From Verrucomicrobiota bacterium (GTDB lineage: Bacteria > Verrucomicrobiota > Verrucomicrobiae > Limisphaerales > UBA11358), in assembly GCA_014860005.1 (NCBI GenBank), contig JACZKP010000040.1, positions 11,176 through 75,175 of the forward strand: a DNA stretch of 64,000 nt, written 5' to 3'. The notes under the pieces are model-generated. The model was given only the letters and a program-made list of their open reading frames with translations, did no database searches and had not been told where the DNA came from. Positions 46,400-55,938 of the stretch are shown one piece after another (within the stretch, counting starts at the first letter, position 1; the number at the start of each line of letters is the position of its first letter). The translations under genes and the position numbers were made by a program.

Positions 46400-47540
46400 A
46401 TCGTGCCGGCCTTTCAGTCACCTTCCCCGCCAACGGGCTTCCACCAGTTAACCATACCGAAACTCCCTGATGGGCCGACCCTCCGGCGGCAATGCATGCC
46501 CGTGGTTGATTTTGCGGATCTTCCGCCCTGCGGAAATTCGCTTGGGCCCGGATTGGGGCATCTGGGAGACGAGGCTGGCGATTGGCTACGACTTGTTGGG
46601 GGAAGACACGTCGGCATCCGAAAGTTTGACCGATGGGAGGCCAACTCGGGGCTGGCACAAGCGTAAAACGATAAGTCCCTGCCCGGCCTTGCGGCCAAGC
46701 AGGGACAAATCGGGGGATGGGAGTTCGCCACGCTCTCTTTCCCGTGCCGACATTAGGCGCGCACCTCGCGGTGGCTGCCGGCTTCCCGACGCTATTCTCC
46801 ACGGCAAGCGGAGTCTTCGGCCTCGTAGCAGGGCCGTCCAGCGTCTTGCGACACTGAATTTTGAGTGAGGCTTTTCAGCTCGCTTGGGCTGATGGTTGCG
46901 CCACCGGCCTGCGAACCAGGTCAAGACACGACTGTAACTGCGGTTCCGCGTCTTGACCGCTTGACACTGGTCGGCCACCGCTTTTGACGGTGCGTTGGCC
47001 AGCGCCACGGGTCTCGCCTCTTAACTCTCAGGTTGCCTTTCGCTTACAGGCCAGCGGTGTCGTTTGTAACATCGCCGGCAGTCGGAAGGTTTTCACAGGA
47101 CCTGCCGCGTCCTCGTGACCTTCCCGGTGCGCCCGCTCCTGTTGTCCACCTTTCGGTGGTTTTCTCTGGGCGGATTCAAACGGTTTATTGATTCCGCCGG
47201 AGTCGTTCGCCCCGTGCTGATCCACAGTAGCAACCGGATACCCTCTGGGTAACTGCGATTCACTCAAGCCCGAAACCAGCCTCAGCTACTTGATTCGGCT
47301 CGGAACGGTTTCTTATCGCTCCTTGCCACCAAGTTCCTGCTTCGCGTTACTGACCGCGCGCGAACGCGGTCAGAGGAACTGGTGAATCCTGCCTCCGCTC
47401 CCGAACCTCACGATCCGGCTTAAGAGGGGCCAAGCCAACCAGCCTGACTCAGCCTTTCCCCAGTTGCCTGGGATTATCCTTGAGACGACCTGCAACTTTC
47501 TCTCGTCTGTCACTGTCCATCTCAGTTCTTTCAATGAACT
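46400..47540 (-). ncRNA. Candidate large structured RNA (unidentified)
   Basis: About 1.1 kb carries no convincing coding frame but many strong hairpins whose minus-strand reading gives stable loops. Examples are GTCCCTGC-TT-GGCC-GCAA-GGCC-GG-GCAGGGAC (46675-46706), CCACC-GAAA-GGTGG (47146-47159), TCCCAG-GCAA-CTGGGG (47458-47473), a 9-bp stem at 47350-47373, an 8-bp stem at 46920-46957 and TACCC-AGA-GGGTA (47239-47251). Three loops are GNRA tetraloops only on the minus strand, so transcription in the direction of the pilin operon is likely. It does not match RNase P, tmRNA, rRNA or a group II domain V that I can recognise. Ends are approximate. Confidence 0.45.
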
Positions 47541-47825
47541 GTAATCATCTTACCGCACTTCCCGGTTCCGACAATGAATTCTTGTCCACAACTTGTTGAC
47601 CGAAATCGCGGGCGGCCTGGTCGCCGTAAACCTCATTTCAATCAATAAATACAGCCACTTCGCGCCACATCGAAAAACGTTATTCACCACCCCATCCGCG
47701 ATGAAAAACGGACAGTGAACAAGTTGAGACCTCCAATTGAATGAACTTCTGCACCGGCACCCGCGCCACCGGCTGCTGCCGAGCCTCAAACTGTTCGCGG
47801 GGATCTGAAATTCGTGTCGTTCAAC

Positions 47826-47850
47826 AAAAGAGCCGCCCTCGCGGGCGGCT
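47826..47850 (-). terminator. Rho-independent terminator of the small basic gene
   Basis: An 8-bp stem AGCCGCCC-loop-GGGCGGCT at 47831-47850 is followed, reading on the minus strand, by CTTTTG. It lies 34 nt after the stop of the 40-residue protein, in the correct direction. Confidence 0.8.
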
Positions 47851-47883
47851 TTGTGCAGTCGCAAAATGTGTGTCGGGGACACG

Positions 47884-48006
47884 CTACGCAGCAGCCGGAA
47901 CGACCTTGGTCTTGGCCTTGGTCCTGGCTTTGGCAGCTTGGTTCTTGCGTTTCAGATAGCTTAACCGGCGCTTCTTTTTTTCGCTCTTGTTGTACTGTTT
48001 TCCCAT
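47884..48006 (-). CDS. Very small Lys/Arg-rich protein
   Basis: An ATG at 48006 opens a 40-residue frame: MGKQYNKSEKKKRRLSYLKR followed by KNQAAKARTKAKTK and VVPAAA. About 40 percent of residues are Lys or Arg, as in small ribosome-associated proteins of the bTHX/AURKAIP1 kind. It has its own downstream terminator, which supports a real gene. It diverges from the lipoprotein at 48053. Its function is not known. Confidence 0.7.
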   Translation of the reverse strand: MGKQYNKSEKKKRRLSYLKRKNQAAKARTKAKTKVVPAAA

Positions 48007-48052
48007 AAGAATCTTTACATCGGTTCAGTGTTCCGATTGTGTGGGCAGCACT

Positions 48053-48574
48053 ATGGTAATTCGCGCGTCCCGATTCAACACCTATTTATGTTGCCTCACG
48101 CTGCTCGCCGTGGGGGTTGGCTGCCAAAGCGCCGAGAGCCAGCGCAAGAAGCAGACTGCGGTTTTGCGCATCCACATCGAAACCCACGCCAATCAGGTCA
48201 ACTTCAGCGAAAGCGTGACCGTACTCCGCAGCAGCCCCATGGTTCTGACCGTCACCAAAGCGCCCTTCGTCTCGGAAAACGAGCTCGCCAAGGCCCAGAT
48301 CATTGAAGATGCGAAGGGGTTCGCGCTGCGCCTTGAATTTGGCCGCAGCGGCACGTGGTTGCTGGAACAGTACTCCTCCTCGAATCCCGGCAAGCGCCTC
48401 GCCATTTATGCCGAATTTGGCGAGAAACCCGCCACCGGCCGCTGGCTGGCTGCACCGGTCATTTCCCGGCGTATCGCCGATGGCGTGCTTATGTTCACTC
48501 CAGACGCAGACCGCGTGGAACTTGAACAACTTGAACTCGGCCTGAATAACGTGGCCAAGAAAAACCAACCTTAA
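48053..48574 (+). CDS. Lipoprotein with SecD-P1-like domain
   Basis: From the ATG at 48053 the protein has 173 residues with a lipobox (LTLLAVGVGC). The rest (VLRIHIETHA, FALRLEFGRSGTWLLEQYSS, GKRLAIYAEFGEKP, DGVLMFTPDADRVELEQLEL) resembles the periplasmic P1-head fold of SecD. No membrane helices follow, so it is not a SecD subunit itself. It is followed after 2 nt by the M23 peptidase gene. The similarity is by eye. Confidence 0.6.
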   Translation: MVIRASRFNTYLCCLTLLAVGVGCQSAESQRKKQTAVLRIHIETHANQVNFSESVTVLRSSPMVLTVTKAPFVSENELAKAQIIEDAKGFALRLEFGRSGTWLLEQYSSSNPGKRLAIYAEFGEKPATGRWLAAPVISRRIADGVLMFTPDADRVELEQLELGLNNVAKKNQP

Positions 48575-48576
48575 CC

Positions 48577-49620
48577 GTGAAGCAGAGAATGACGGGATTA
48601 GTGCTGTCTGGCTTCCGAATTCCATGTCTGGTCGTGGCCACGTTCCTCAGCGTGGGATTACCGCTTGCGGCCCAACCTTTCCGCCTGCCCACCGCCAACC
48701 GGGCCCTCTTTGAACCAGGTGGCGAGGAGCGATTTTTTGTCGGAACCGTTGGTCGGACTTGGACCAGTGGCAGCTTTGGTTGCGTGCGCAGCGAGGGCTG
48801 GCAACTCCACGAGGGACTCGACATCCGCAGCCTTCAACGCGACAAACGCGGCGAGCCCACCGATCCCATCCTGGCCACTGCCGATGGCACGGTGGTTTAC
48901 GCCAACCGTAAACCCTCATTGTCGAATTACGGCACCTACCTTGTGCTCCTGCATCTGGTGGAGGGGCTGCAAATCTACTCACTCTACGCCCACTTGAGTG
49001 AGATCCGACCCGACCTTGCGCCAGGCAAATCCGTTAAAGCGGGCGAAGCCATTGCCGTCATGGGCCGCACGGCCAATACCCGCCAGGGCATCTCGAAAGA
49101 CCGCGCGCATGTCCACTTCGAATTGAACCTGCTCATCAATGATCGGTTTCCAAGCTGGTACAAAATGCGAAATCCCGACCAGCGCAATGATCACGGCGCG
49201 TGGAATGGCCAGAACCTGCTGGGCCTCGATCCACAACAGATCCTGCAGGAACAACAGCGTCGCGGTCCTAAATTCAGTCTGCTGAACCACCTTCGGAATC
49301 AGACCGAACTTTGCCGGGTATTGGTGAGGGCCACGGATTTTCCCTGGCTCAAACGTTATCCCGCGTTGATTCGTCCCAATCCCACGGCGCAGGCGGAGGG
49401 CGTGGCCGGTTATGAAATCGCCTTGAACTTTAACGCCCTGCCCTTCGAGTTGATTCCCCGCGCCGCATCGGAAATCAAGAGCGGCTCCAAGTTTCAGGTG
49501 CTTTCCGTCAACGAAGCCGAGCAGAAGCGCAACCCTTGCCGGCGCCTCGTGACCAAACGCGGCACTCGCTGGGAACTCACTCCGCAAGGCCAAAACGCTC
49601 TGGAATTGCTGACCTACTGA
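48577..49620 (+). CDS. Secreted M23-family metallopeptidase
   Basis: The 347-residue protein (GTG at 48577; ATG at 48589 is an alternative start) has a signal peptide (LVVATFLSVGLPLAAQ). The M23 zinc motifs are LHEGLDIRS (HxxxD) and AHVHFELNL (HxH), with a linking LYAHLSEIRPDLAPGKSVKA. It probably cuts peptidoglycan cross-links or binds them. The C-terminal 110 residues are not assigned. It is likely co-transcribed with the lipoprotein before it. Confidence 0.87.
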   Translation: MKQRMTGLVLSGFRIPCLVVATFLSVGLPLAAQPFRLPTANRALFEPGGEERFFVGTVGRTWTSGSFGCVRSEGWQLHEGLDIRSLQRDKRGEPTDPILATADGTVVYANRKPSLSNYGTYLVLLHLVEGLQIYSLYAHLSEIRPDLAPGKSVKAGEAIAVMGRTANTRQGISKDRAHVHFELNLLINDRFPSWYKMRNPDQRNDHGAWNGQNLLGLDPQQILQEQQRRGPKFSLLNHLRNQTELCRVLVRATDFPWLKRYPALIRPNPTAQAEGVAGYEIALNFNALPFELIPRAASEIKSGSKFQVLSVNEAEQKRNPCRRLVTKRGTRWELTPQGQNALELLTY

Positions 49621-49741
49621 CCCGGCTCCAACCTGCCGGCGCCACGGTGAATGGGACTTTTCATCAAGTGCCAGCAACCATCAGGGAAAAATGCGGGCTT
49701 GATACATCGCGGGTCAGTTGCTGAACCCCGCCTTTGTTTTT

Positions 49742-52561
49742 TCAGAGTCCCTCGCCGTGCGAAAAAACCGTGACGCGCGCACGGGGCTGACCATCAGATG
49801 TTTCGCACGTAAACGTCATTGGTGTGAGGCCTGCCTTGAGCACTGGCCACACGCCGTATGGCTTGACCTTGCCAAGCGCTTCACCTTTGGGACCGTAAAC
49901 CACGCAGTCATCCGGCCCATTCGCTTCGATCCAGCTTCCCGGAGTGAGTTCAATCGGAAACTCGATCCCCTGCTCTTCCGCCGTGAACTTTGGATTCTTA
50001 ACAACCACTGAGCTTAAAGGGATGGCTGCAATCGGCCCTACGGAAACCTTGATCTCCCGCCCCGGCTCAATGTTTTGCAGCCAGAAACTGATGGTTTCAA
50101 CGGCGCTGAAGTTAATCGTTTCACGATAAACGTTGTAGTGGCTCTTCCCGTCATTCCAAACGTAATCGCTCCAACGCGCGGACTCGGTTTCGACAAGATT
50201 CACGCGCCGGCAAACGTTCGACTCGATGTTGAAATAACGGTCGGCAATCGCGCCGAAGGCAAGATGCTTCGGACTTTCCAAGCGGATTGCAGCCATGGCG
50301 CCGCCCGTCTCGCTCCGAATGGTGACGCTCAGACCCTGGTGATCTTTCAAGTTGATGGGAGGATCGAATCGTTTTTCGATACGCGCCCACGCGGCCTTCT
50401 GCGGGACGCTTCCAGAATTGGTGACCGTGATCAAACAGCCGGAGGGTTGATTCTCTAACCACGGCAAATACTCCACCGTCACCCCTGCGGCACTGGCGCG
50501 CTCGCAGGAATCAATCTCTGACTGTGTAAACCCCATCAAGGGTATCCGTTGCTTGTAGTTGGTGTAATCTGCCGCCATCAATGCCTCCACGCGAAACCGC
50601 GCCGGTTGTTCATCAAACACGTTCGTAGCCTGCCATGTCAACGTCCACGGTTCGCTCATCGAAACGGTTTGCGACTGCGAATGACTTCGGCGAAATCGCA
50701 ACTTGCCCTCAGCATCCTTGAACAACGTGAATTCCTTCCCCGGTTCACGGAGTTTGGCCTTGGTGGTTTCGTCGAATGCATTCGTGTGGCGCAGTTCCTC
50801 ACACATGCGCAGGATGTCCACCGCGCGCTGGAACAACGGCGTCTTGCGCAGCGCCTCACGGTTCACTCCCGCCGTCAGTGACACGCCGGCATCCCAGCCG
50901 ATTAGTTTAGCACCGAGGTACTCCATCACGTCCGGGTAGCTCGGCTCGATTTGCGGCGGATTGAACGCTTGAAAATTCCACCAACCCAAATGCAGCGGCA
51001 GCAGCAGGCCGCCGTTGACTTCCCCGGCGTGCAGATCAATAAAGCGCTTGTGCCCGCGCTGCGGATAATCCCACGCCTGCCAGCGCGTGCGGTATTGCCA
51101 AAAGTGATGCCACATGGCACTCATCTCCATGCCCACGGGTTTCTTAACCCGCTTCTGGATTTCCACCACGAACTTGTTTGCCCAATACCAGCATTCATCC
51201 GCGCCGCGCAAAATCGAACTGCCATCAATCGCATCCAGATAAATGCCGTCAAAGCCGCAGCGGTTCACCACCTCGGCGTGATTGGCCGCAATCTCCTCGA
51301 ATAGGGACGACTCCACGTCCGGCACAAACAAACCGAAACACTCCTTCAGATGCCGCGCCTTCGCACCGGATTCATGCGCGGTCGCCCGCGTACCAAGTGC
51401 GCCGCGCTTCACGCCGGTGAATTTCCACGGCGCTTCCTTGCTGAATCCACCAAACGTCACCAGTTCATCATCAAGGTGCAGCACCACGCTGTTGTGCTCG
51501 AAGAATCCCGTGATGGTGCTCAGGCCGGCGGTGGGTTCGTTCACGAATATCTCCGTGGCGTCCGCTGCGAGCGGCTCGGCGAGCGTAAAGGAGCGGAACG
51601 CGTCGAGCCGCGGATCGGGCACGGGCGTCACATATTTCGACTGCTTGTCTATGAAGAACGCGTAGGTGTGAAAGATCGAGCCGATGCCGGCTTCGTGCAA
51701 CCGACCGACGATCCGCCGCCAAGCCTCCCAGCCCTCCGGCCATTTGTCGCGATTCAATTCCATGTCGCCAAAGCGGAAAAACGCGCCGCCGCCGTGATTG
51801 TCAATTTGCGTGAACCCGAGGTTGCGCGTCATCTCGATCCACTCATCCAGATTGGTCTCGGTGAGCGACCCGAAGTTGAACAGATACGAGCCGTGGTTGA
51901 ACGGAATCTCACGCGCCCACGGCCCGGCGACCTTGCACACCGGCAGTTCACTGGCGGTGGTCAGAGATTCCTGAAGCACCGGCAGCATCCTGGCCATGGG
52001 CGCGGCGACAATGGCCACCTTGGCGCCGGCCACGCCAAACTTCCTTTCACCCGTGGCGCGAAGGTCGCGCTGCAAGGCGGGCAACGCATCCACCCGCGTG
52101 ACGAGATTGAGCGCCAGCGCGCTCGCGCCGAACGGTTCAGCCGGCGAACCTTTCAACACCAGCGGCACATTGAGAAAGGTCAGCGAATCAAACTCCCCGC
52201 CACTGACCGACTCGACGCTGAGAACGACGCACGAAGGGTGTGTTGTCACTTGGAGCACCGCCGTGATGCCCGTGTCACCAAAGCGCAATGTAAGCCGGCC
52301 ATCGGCCAGCGTTGCCGCCGTGGCACTGTGAGGTTTGCCTTGCACCCGGACCAGTGCGCAGGGCGAGGGCTCATCGGTGCGGAGATAATCCTTCCCCGTC
52401 GTGCGATCCACGAACGCCACGTTCCAACCGTTTGTCCCGATGGTGTAACGGAAATGAGGAGTCTCGAAGACAATCGGATTCGCCGTTGCGCCGAAGGCCA
52501 TCGCGACCCAAGTGAATACTATGAGGCCGGGGATTCCTGCCAGGCAGCGCGTGGTTCGCAT
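49742..52561 (-). CDS. Large secreted TIM-barrel glycosidase-like protein
   Basis: From the ATG at 52561 the protein has 939 residues with a signal peptide (LAGIPGLIVFTWVAMAFGA). The N-terminal beta-sandwich (about 30-240) precedes a catalytic-barrel region (about 255-650) including FTQIDNHGGGAFFRFGDMEL and a probable Asp nucleophile in RCGFDGIYLDAIDGSS. A C-terminal beta region follows (about 690-939). The layout resembles clan D-type galactosidases or endo-alpha-N-acetylgalactosaminidases, but I cannot name the family. It diverges from the GH28-like gene across 278 nt. Confidence 0.7.
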   Translation of the reverse strand: MRTTRCLAGIPGLIVFTWVAMAFGATANPIVFETPHFRYTIGTNGWNVAFVDRTTGKDYLRTDEPSPCALVRVQGKPHSATAATLADGRLTLRFGDTGITAVLQVTTHPSCVVLSVESVSGGEFDSLTFLNVPLVLKGSPAEPFGASALALNLVTRVDALPALQRDLRATGERKFGVAGAKVAIVAAPMARMLPVLQESLTTASELPVCKVAGPWAREIPFNHGSYLFNFGSLTETNLDEWIEMTRNLGFTQIDNHGGGAFFRFGDMELNRDKWPEGWEAWRRIVGRLHEAGIGSIFHTYAFFIDKQSKYVTPVPDPRLDAFRSFTLAEPLAADATEIFVNEPTAGLSTITGFFEHNSVVLHLDDELVTFGGFSKEAPWKFTGVKRGALGTRATAHESGAKARHLKECFGLFVPDVESSLFEEIAANHAEVVNRCGFDGIYLDAIDGSSILRGADECWYWANKFVVEIQKRVKKPVGMEMSAMWHHFWQYRTRWQAWDYPQRGHKRFIDLHAGEVNGGLLLPLHLGWWNFQAFNPPQIEPSYPDVMEYLGAKLIGWDAGVSLTAGVNREALRKTPLFQRAVDILRMCEELRHTNAFDETTKAKLREPGKEFTLFKDAEGKLRFRRSHSQSQTVSMSEPWTLTWQATNVFDEQPARFRVEALMAADYTNYKQRIPLMGFTQSEIDSCERASAAGVTVEYLPWLENQPSGCLITVTNSGSVPQKAAWARIEKRFDPPINLKDHQGLSVTIRSETGGAMAAIRLESPKHLAFGAIADRYFNIESNVCRRVNLVETESARWSDYVWNDGKSHYNVYRETINFSAVETISFWLQNIEPGREIKVSVGPIAAIPLSSVVVKNPKFTAEEQGIEFPIELTPGSWIEANGPDDCVVYGPKGEALGKVKPYGVWPVLKAGLTPMTFTCETSDGQPRARVTVFSHGEGL

Positions 52562-52839
52562 GGCGGGAGAATGCAGACGTGATCCAAGCGCCGTCAAGCT
52601 ATGCGATGGCCAGGCAAATGCCCAGTTGCGCCCCCTCCAATTCCGCTGCTCAACCCGCCGGCCTAATCCTCCCGGCTGGAAGACTCAATCGGACCCCATC
52701 ACGCGCCAAGCATTCGCGAGTAGAATGTAGCTGCACTTCATGAGTGCTGTTTTAAGCAGTCAAGGATTCAATTCAATTTGGGGCAATGTCGCGCGCGCCT
52801 CGACCTTGCATCTTTGCGGCTTCCTGCCACGATCCGACC

Positions 52840-54282
52840 ATGAGGCTGCGCTTGCTCTTTCTGGGTTTCATTTCATCGCTTTGGGTCGTACCGCTGGCTT
52901 GGGCCGGCGTCGTGCGCATTGATTCAGCACCAGTCGGGGAGGAATTGTCCAAGGACTACACCGTACGCGTCGAAGGCCAGGAAATTCCCGTTTATGTCGC
53001 GAAGGTTGCCCCGGCCGAGCCGGCGCTGCGTTGGAAGGCGATGGATGATAAAACCAATTCCGCCAATTACTTCCAAACCGCTGCCTTCGCTTATTTCGAC
53101 ATGCAAGGCACGGTGACCGTCACCGTCACCGGCCCGGAGGTAATCCAATCCGCCAAAGTGCTGCCTTCATCGCTCAAGCTCACACCCGTCATCGAGGGCA
53201 AGAGCCTTCGGCTCACGCTCACCGAACCCAAGCCTGTGACCATCGAGATCAACGGCAACTGGGTCGGCGCGTTGCACCTCTTCGCGAATCCGCCGGAAAC
53301 CAATGCGCCCAAGCCCGGCGATCCGAACGTGCTCTACTTCGGTCCCGGCATTCACGAAGTCAGCCACGTCGTAGTGACGAATGATCAGACCGTGTATGTC
53401 GCCGCCGGCGCCGTCGTGCGCGGCGTGATCCGACCGGAGGAAAAGTATTCCATCAGCAGCTACAGCGGCCTGCGCACTTATGCGCCGACCTTTCTGCTCC
53501 AGGGAACCAACATCACCTTCCGCGGGCGCGGTATTGTGGATGGCAGCCGCTGCACGACGCACGCGCGCAATATGATTTCCGTGCAGGGCCGTGACATCCA
53601 TATGGAAGGCGTGATCCTGCGGGACGCCAGCACCTGGACCATTCCCATCCGGCGCTCGGACCACGTCACGGTTCGGAACGTGAAATTGCTGGGCTACCGC
53701 GCGAACTCGGACGGCATTGACATCTGCAACAGCCGCGACGTGACCGTGGAACGCTGCTTCATCCGCACGCTGGACGATTTGATCGTCATCAAGACCGACC
53801 GGGGGCAAGGCGCGGCGCGGCGCATTGTGGCGCGCGATTGCATCCTGTGGAACGAAGTGGCCCATGCCCTGAGCATCGGCGCGGAATTGCGTGAGAATGT
53901 GGACGACGTGCTCTTTGCCAACTGCGACGTGATCCACGACAAAGGTCGCGAGTGGACGTTGCGCGTCTATCATTGCGACTCGGCGCGCATCAGCAACGTG
54001 CGGTTTGAAAACATTCGCATCGAGGAATCGCCCCGGCTCATCTCCCTCTGGATCGGCACGGCCTTCTGGACCCGCGACGACGCGCGCGGGCACATTAGTG
54101 ATGTGAGGTTCTCGAACATCCGTGCGACCGCGCAACCGCTGCGAGTGGAACTCAGCGGGTTCGACGAAGCACACGCGGTGGAGAACGTGGTCTTTCAGAA
54201 TTTCATCGTGAACGGGCAGCCGCTTTTACCGGAACAGGTTAAAACGAATGCTTTCGTCCGAGGAGTCACTTTTCGGCGTTAG
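52840..54282 (+). CDS. Secreted GH28-like polygalacturonase-type protein
   Basis: The ATG at 52840 gives 480 residues with a signal peptide (RLLFLGFISSLWVVPLAWA). An N-terminal beta domain precedes a right-handed beta-helix with the GH28 catalytic layout: NVKLLGYRANSDGIDICNSR and ERCFIRTLDDLIVIKTDRGQ. Family members use three Asp residues, seen here in SDGID and LDD. It cleaves pectin-like or other uronic-acid polysaccharides. An upstream ATG at 52786 is less likely. Confidence 0.82.
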   Translation: MRLRLLFLGFISSLWVVPLAWAGVVRIDSAPVGEELSKDYTVRVEGQEIPVYVAKVAPAEPALRWKAMDDKTNSANYFQTAAFAYFDMQGTVTVTVTGPEVIQSAKVLPSSLKLTPVIEGKSLRLTLTEPKPVTIEINGNWVGALHLFANPPETNAPKPGDPNVLYFGPGIHEVSHVVVTNDQTVYVAAGAVVRGVIRPEEKYSISSYSGLRTYAPTFLLQGTNITFRGRGIVDGSRCTTHARNMISVQGRDIHMEGVILRDASTWTIPIRRSDHVTVRNVKLLGYRANSDGIDICNSRDVTVERCFIRTLDDLIVIKTDRGQGAARRIVARDCILWNEVAHALSIGAELRENVDDVLFANCDVIHDKGREWTLRVYHCDSARISNVRFENIRIEESPRLISLWIGTAFWTRDDARGHISDVRFSNIRATAQPLRVELSGFDEAHAVENVVFQNFIVNGQPLLPEQVKTNAFVRGVTFRR

Positions 54283-54289
54283 AACCAAT

Positions 54290-54490
54290 CGTGTTCAACC
54301 ACGGAAGACAAGGAGGAGCACGGATTGTTTTCCAACGGAGGAACGCCATTCCGAAGTCCCGCCAGGGAGACGACCGACCACAGCCCACCGTTTCAATGGT
54401 GGGTTGCCGAAGCGATAATGACCAAGCCCCGGCGGGACGAACGAGAACGTCGCAGAATGAAACCCGCTGAAGACGGGCAGTTCACTCCCG
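54290..54490. repeat. Interspersed repeat-like spacer after the GH28 gene
   Basis: The segment has a CCCACC-GTTTCAAT-GGTGGG hairpin at 54384-54403 flanked by purine/GC-rich stretches (AAGCCCCGGCGGGACGAACG). The open frames on both strands have no protein-family features. The sequence style is that of short interspersed repeats in this lineage; copies elsewhere cannot be checked from this window. Confidence 0.4.
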
Positions 54491-54500
54491 CTGGCCAAAC

Positions 54501-55148
54501 TTACCTGCGCGGTTCGGCCAGTTTCCATTCGCCGCCCACCCGTTTCATTTTAAGCACGGGATTTCTGGGATTGGTAAAGTCCGTCCTCATCATGGCAAGC
54601 TGCAAAAGCACTTCATCGTCGGCCAGAAACTCCCGGCCAACAATGCGGTAGCCCGGATCATTGACCAGAAAGAAAGTGCTCAGAGCCTCCGGTCACGGAT
54701 CGCCGCCGCCCTGAGTCATGTTCCAGAAGTGCGATTGCAGACCGGCTTCGGGAGTGGCATGCCCCGCAAACTTCAATGATCCCATTGGGACAACAACCCG
54801 CGCCGATGCTTCCGTCGGGGATCCGGCCACGGGCGAATGGGTCAGTGAACTGCGAAGCTGGCAGTTATCCTCCAGCAAACGTTGGATGACGTTGGTTTGC
54901 TGGCGAAGTGCGCCCACCTCGTTGCGCAGCCTGAGCAGTTCAGTGAGTTTGTCCCGGGTGAGCGCCTGCCCATTGTTCTTCTGAATAGTGGCGAGCGAGA
55001 GCCGGGTGTTTTCCTCCGAGAGCAGCGCCAGGTGTTCAGCCTGAGTTCGCAACACTTGGGGCTTGGCTTGCATTCCGACTTGGGCACGATACCGAAGCAA
55101 GAGTGGTGCAGCCACGCTGGCGGCGATGATGGCAAATCGGAGCTTCAT
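54501..55148 (-). pseudogene. Coiled-coil membrane protein gene with in-frame TGA
   Basis: From the ATG at 55148 the frame encodes a signal/anchor (RFAIIAASVAAPLLL) and a coiled coil (TQAEHLALLSEENTRLSLAT, LRLRNEVGALRQQTNVIQRL). A C-terminal region follows that stops at a TGA at 54693-54695. The same frame continues for about 63 codons (PEALSTFFLVNDPGYRIVGR, LADDEVLLQLAMMRTDFTNP, GGEWKLAEPRR) to a TAA at 54501. The read-through part is protein-like, so the TGA looks like a nonsense change. It starts at the end of the similar upstream gene (TGATG). Confidence 0.7.
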
Positions 55149-55938
55149 CACGGTAAACGCGCGGGCGGCGCAGCCAGTCGCGCTTTTTCCCAGGCAGCGA
55201 AATTACCGTCGCTCTCCCACTGAACGACGGTGCGCCCGTCGAGAAAAATGTAAACCCGCTCCCATCCCGCGCCCGGCCACTCGCGAGCTGCTTCTCACGG
55301 AGCGCAATGAATCGCGACTTTTCCCAGCCCTGCATCCAGGAGCGTGGCCCCCGATACACAAGCTCGTACTGGCCAACAGAAAAACTGGGGTCCGCCAAAG
55401 CTTCCGTCGGCAGATAGTTTGTCAACTGTCCGAGATTCGTCAGGTCCGAATCCCGGCTGTCGGCGAACTGGATCAACGCAGCGCTCCAATGTTTGGATTG
55501 GTTTCTTCGGTTGGCTGATAGTTGCTGAGCCTGATAAGCGCACCGCAGTCCCGGATTGGTTTGGCTATGTCCCGCCTTGACCAGCGCAGCCTGCAACTCG
55601 CGATTCTCCTCCTGCAACCTCGCCACATCGTTGGTCAGATTCCGCAGCGTGGTAACTTCGCCGCGCAACCGCTGCAGATTCTCCTTCGTGTTTGCACTCG
55701 GTCCCTGGTTTGTGCCTCGAAGCTCCGAGAGCCGGCGGTTCTCCGCCTGCAACTTGGCGATCTGATTTGCCTGATGCTCAATCATACTGTCCAGCTCCCG
55801 CAAGTTGGCCCGTGATTGCTTTTGAATAATGAGGGCTGTACCCAGGCTCGCGACGACAACCACGCCAACCATACATCGGCCAACGCGGCGAGGCCAACGA
55901 ACTGGAAACCGCTTGGTTGTCGCAACTGGGCTGTTCAT
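55148..55938 (-). pseudogene. Coiled-coil membrane protein gene with frameshift
   Basis: From the ATG at 55938 the frame encodes an anchor (VGVVVVASLGTALII), a coiled coil (IAKLQAENRRLSELRGTN, EVTTLRNLTNDVARLQEENR) and QYELVYRGPRSWMQGWEK up to IALREKQ. After that the sensible continuation is in another frame: AREWPGAGWERVYIFLDGRT, QWESDGNFAAWEKARL, ending at a TGA at 55148-55150 that overlaps the next start. The shift lies at about 55285-55300. The length from start to that stop is 791 nt, one short of a multiple of three, so a one-base deletion is likely. Confidence 0.72.

Noticed and set aside
46400..47540. RNase P RNA, tmRNA or group II intron
   Set aside because: The diagnostic conserved segments of RNase P RNA and tmRNA are absent, and no convincing domain V or 5' GUGYG start at a consistent distance was seen; kept only as an unidentified structured region.
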